Assembly: GCA_964019335.1 (NCBI GenBank)
Contig: OZ025748.1
Location: 62,001-126,000 of the forward strand
Direction: 5' to 3'
Origin: Diplonema japonicum
Taxonomy: Eukaryota; Euglenozoa; Diplonemea; Diplonemida; Diplonemidae
DNA: 64,000 bases
The notes beneath the pieces were generated by a model. It searched no databases, was not told the origin of the DNA, and was given only the letters and a program-made list of their open reading frames with translations. This document shows positions 62,960 to 64,000 of this stretch, piece after piece; position 1 is the stretch's first letter, and each line of letters opens with the position of its first letter. A program made the translations under genes and the position numbers.

Positions 62960-64000
62960 ATGCAAAAGCTACACGTGACACCCCTCAAGCTTGATGAAGG
63001 CGACGGCGACATGCCAACGGTACGCCAGGAGGACGACGGGTTGAGGTGCTTCGACGTGTCCGAAAATTTCATCGTGACGGGGTCAAACATGGGCGTGGTG
63101 TCCATCTACGACAGGGGCCAACGCGTGCTGTTGGGAAAATACAGCAATAAGGAAAGCATTCCACCGAGCGTGAGCACCGCCGTGGCGGCAGTATGCCACG
63201 TGGCGATATCACCGGACGAAGGCCGAATCTGCGCAGTCTTCGACACAGCAGGTGTTGCAGTGGTAACCACCTCCGGTCTTTCAAATCACAATCTATCAAT
63301 GCCGCTTCATCACCACACAATGCACGGAACCGAAGTAACATGTATAGCATGGGCAGCTGACAGAATTTTCACAGGGGACAAAGGAGGTTACGTCATCGCA
63401 ATGCAAAACACTCACGGCGACGCTGCCGTCGCTCTTCGCGAAGAGTGCGCGTTGGTTCAAATTTCAATTAAACAAAAAACCGCCGCTGTGTCCACACTGC
63501 GCCGCACGATAATGGTCCGGATAACAGACACCCCCGCACCAGGCGTGCAGGTAGGCGGACAATTAAGAGAAGGCGTTTACGGTGGTTGCTTAGCACACGG
63601 CTTCATCTACGCTTCCCGACCCCGAAAAGATTTCGACGCCAGAATCTGGAAAGCCGAACCCGAATCTGGTTCTGTAAAGAAAACTCTTATGTTCCGGCAC
63701 GTCCCAGACGTCGATTCAGAAAGAATTGTTGTAACCGGATGTTCATTTGATCTCAACGGGGTTTACGATAAAGTAGGAACGCACGACGGGAAGGCAAAGT
63801 ATAAACGACACGATGGTGGTGCCACATTATACTCCACAGCGGGTCTGTGGGCAGCAACGGATTCTTCTAAAAAAAAAGTTTTGTTGAAAACAGATGATCA
63901 TGGCGGCAGTGACGTTACACAGATGACGACATGGCAGGAGCTCCAACCGGACGAAAGCTACGCGCTTAACAAAACTGTGAAAGTCTACGATGAGATGTAC
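62960..64000 (+). CDS. WD40-type protein, N-terminal 347 residues, open at window end
   Basis: The ATG at 62960 follows an A run; the frame stays open to base 64000. Residues about 28-200 read as beta-propeller blades (CFDVSENFIVTGSNMGVVSI, ICAVFDTAGVAVV, EVTCIAWAADRIFTGDKGG), most like the N-terminal propeller of HPS5/TECPR2-type trafficking proteins, though that is tentative. From about 255 a different module appears, with the pattern GVYDKVGTHDGKAKYKRH, then GGATLYSTAGLWAA. Modules of this G-x-Y...G-x-Y...L-Y...W type are common in protist proteins. It seems to sit inside or after the propeller. The C-terminus lies outside the window. Confidence 0.75.
   Translation, partial: MQKLHVTPLKLDEGDGDMPTVRQEDDGLRCFDVSENFIVTGSNMGVVSIYDRGQRVLLGKYSNKESIPPSVSTAVAAVCHVAISPDEGRICAVFDTAGVAVVTTSGLSNHNLSMPLHHHTMHGTEVTCIAWAADRIFTGDKGGYVIAMQNTHGDAAVALREECALVQISIKQKTAAVSTLRRTIMVRITDTPAPGVQVGGQLREGVYGGCLAHGFIYASRPRKDFDARIWKAEPESGSVKKTLMFRHVPDVDSERIVVTGCSFDLNGVYDKVGTHDGKAKYKRHDGGATLYSTAGLWAATDSSKKKVLLKTDDHGGSDVTQMTTWQELQPDESYALNKTVKVYDEMY

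Overview
The window is nuclear DNA of a flagellated, intron-containing protist. Evidence for a eukaryote: GT-AG introns, a prenylated Rab GTPase, a mitochondrial carrier, an axonemal dynein light chain and GPI-type surface proteins. All recognisable genes (about 26) lie on the + strand. Pyrimidine tracts separate them, and an A-rich leader usually abuts the ATG. One-strand clusters with pyrimidine-AG leaders recall Euglenozoa (kinetoplastids, diplonemids) and, less closely, dinozoans. A receptor-type nucleotide cyclase with an extracellular binding domain fits the first group. No spliced-leader RNA gene was found, so lineage stays open. Intergenic DNA and introns are packed with homopolymer runs (A, T, G or C, often 15-50 nt).

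Layout. 1-9040: a coiled-coil protein cut by the window edge, an orphan ORF, an EF-hand coiled-coil protein, and a very large signalling fusion (PP2C-like, membrane segments, cyclase-like, Ser/Thr kinase). 9733-12334: a TIR-bounded element with a tyrosine-recombinase-like remnant, two foldbacks, and a 5'-truncated non-LTR retrotransposon. 12436-29095: housekeeping and flagellar genes (ALKBH6-like dioxygenase, SLC25 carrier, ABC half-transporter, acyl-CoA synthetase-like enzyme, dynein LC1, Rab5-like GTPase, tail-anchored GNAT, receptor-type cyclase).

31003-54320: a tandem array of 11 intact genes and one internally deleted pseudogene. They encode one family of about 330-residue, Cys-rich, secreted, probably GPI-anchored proteins. 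The array shows a recent duplication of about 3.1 kb carrying two genes, a chimeric 5' end next to a foldback element, mosaic exchange of leader, body and tail, and inserted retroelement debris. I recognise no known family. It is the best candidate here for an undescribed system: a recombining surface-protein locus.

55767-64000: a RidA-family protein with a poly(A)-filled intron, a secreted triple-repeat protein, a CNNM-like transporter with a PDZ-like insertion, a multi-pass membrane protein, and the start of a WD40-type protein.

Links between genes are limited. Flagellar or Ca2+/cyclic-nucleotide signalling (EF-hand coiled coil, dynein LC1, receptor cyclase, kinase fusion) and the secretory or surface pathway (Rab5-like, surface array, triple-repeat protein) are both represented, but adjacency probably reflects polycistronic packing rather than shared function. 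Domain calls come from reading motifs by eye; no database search was run.
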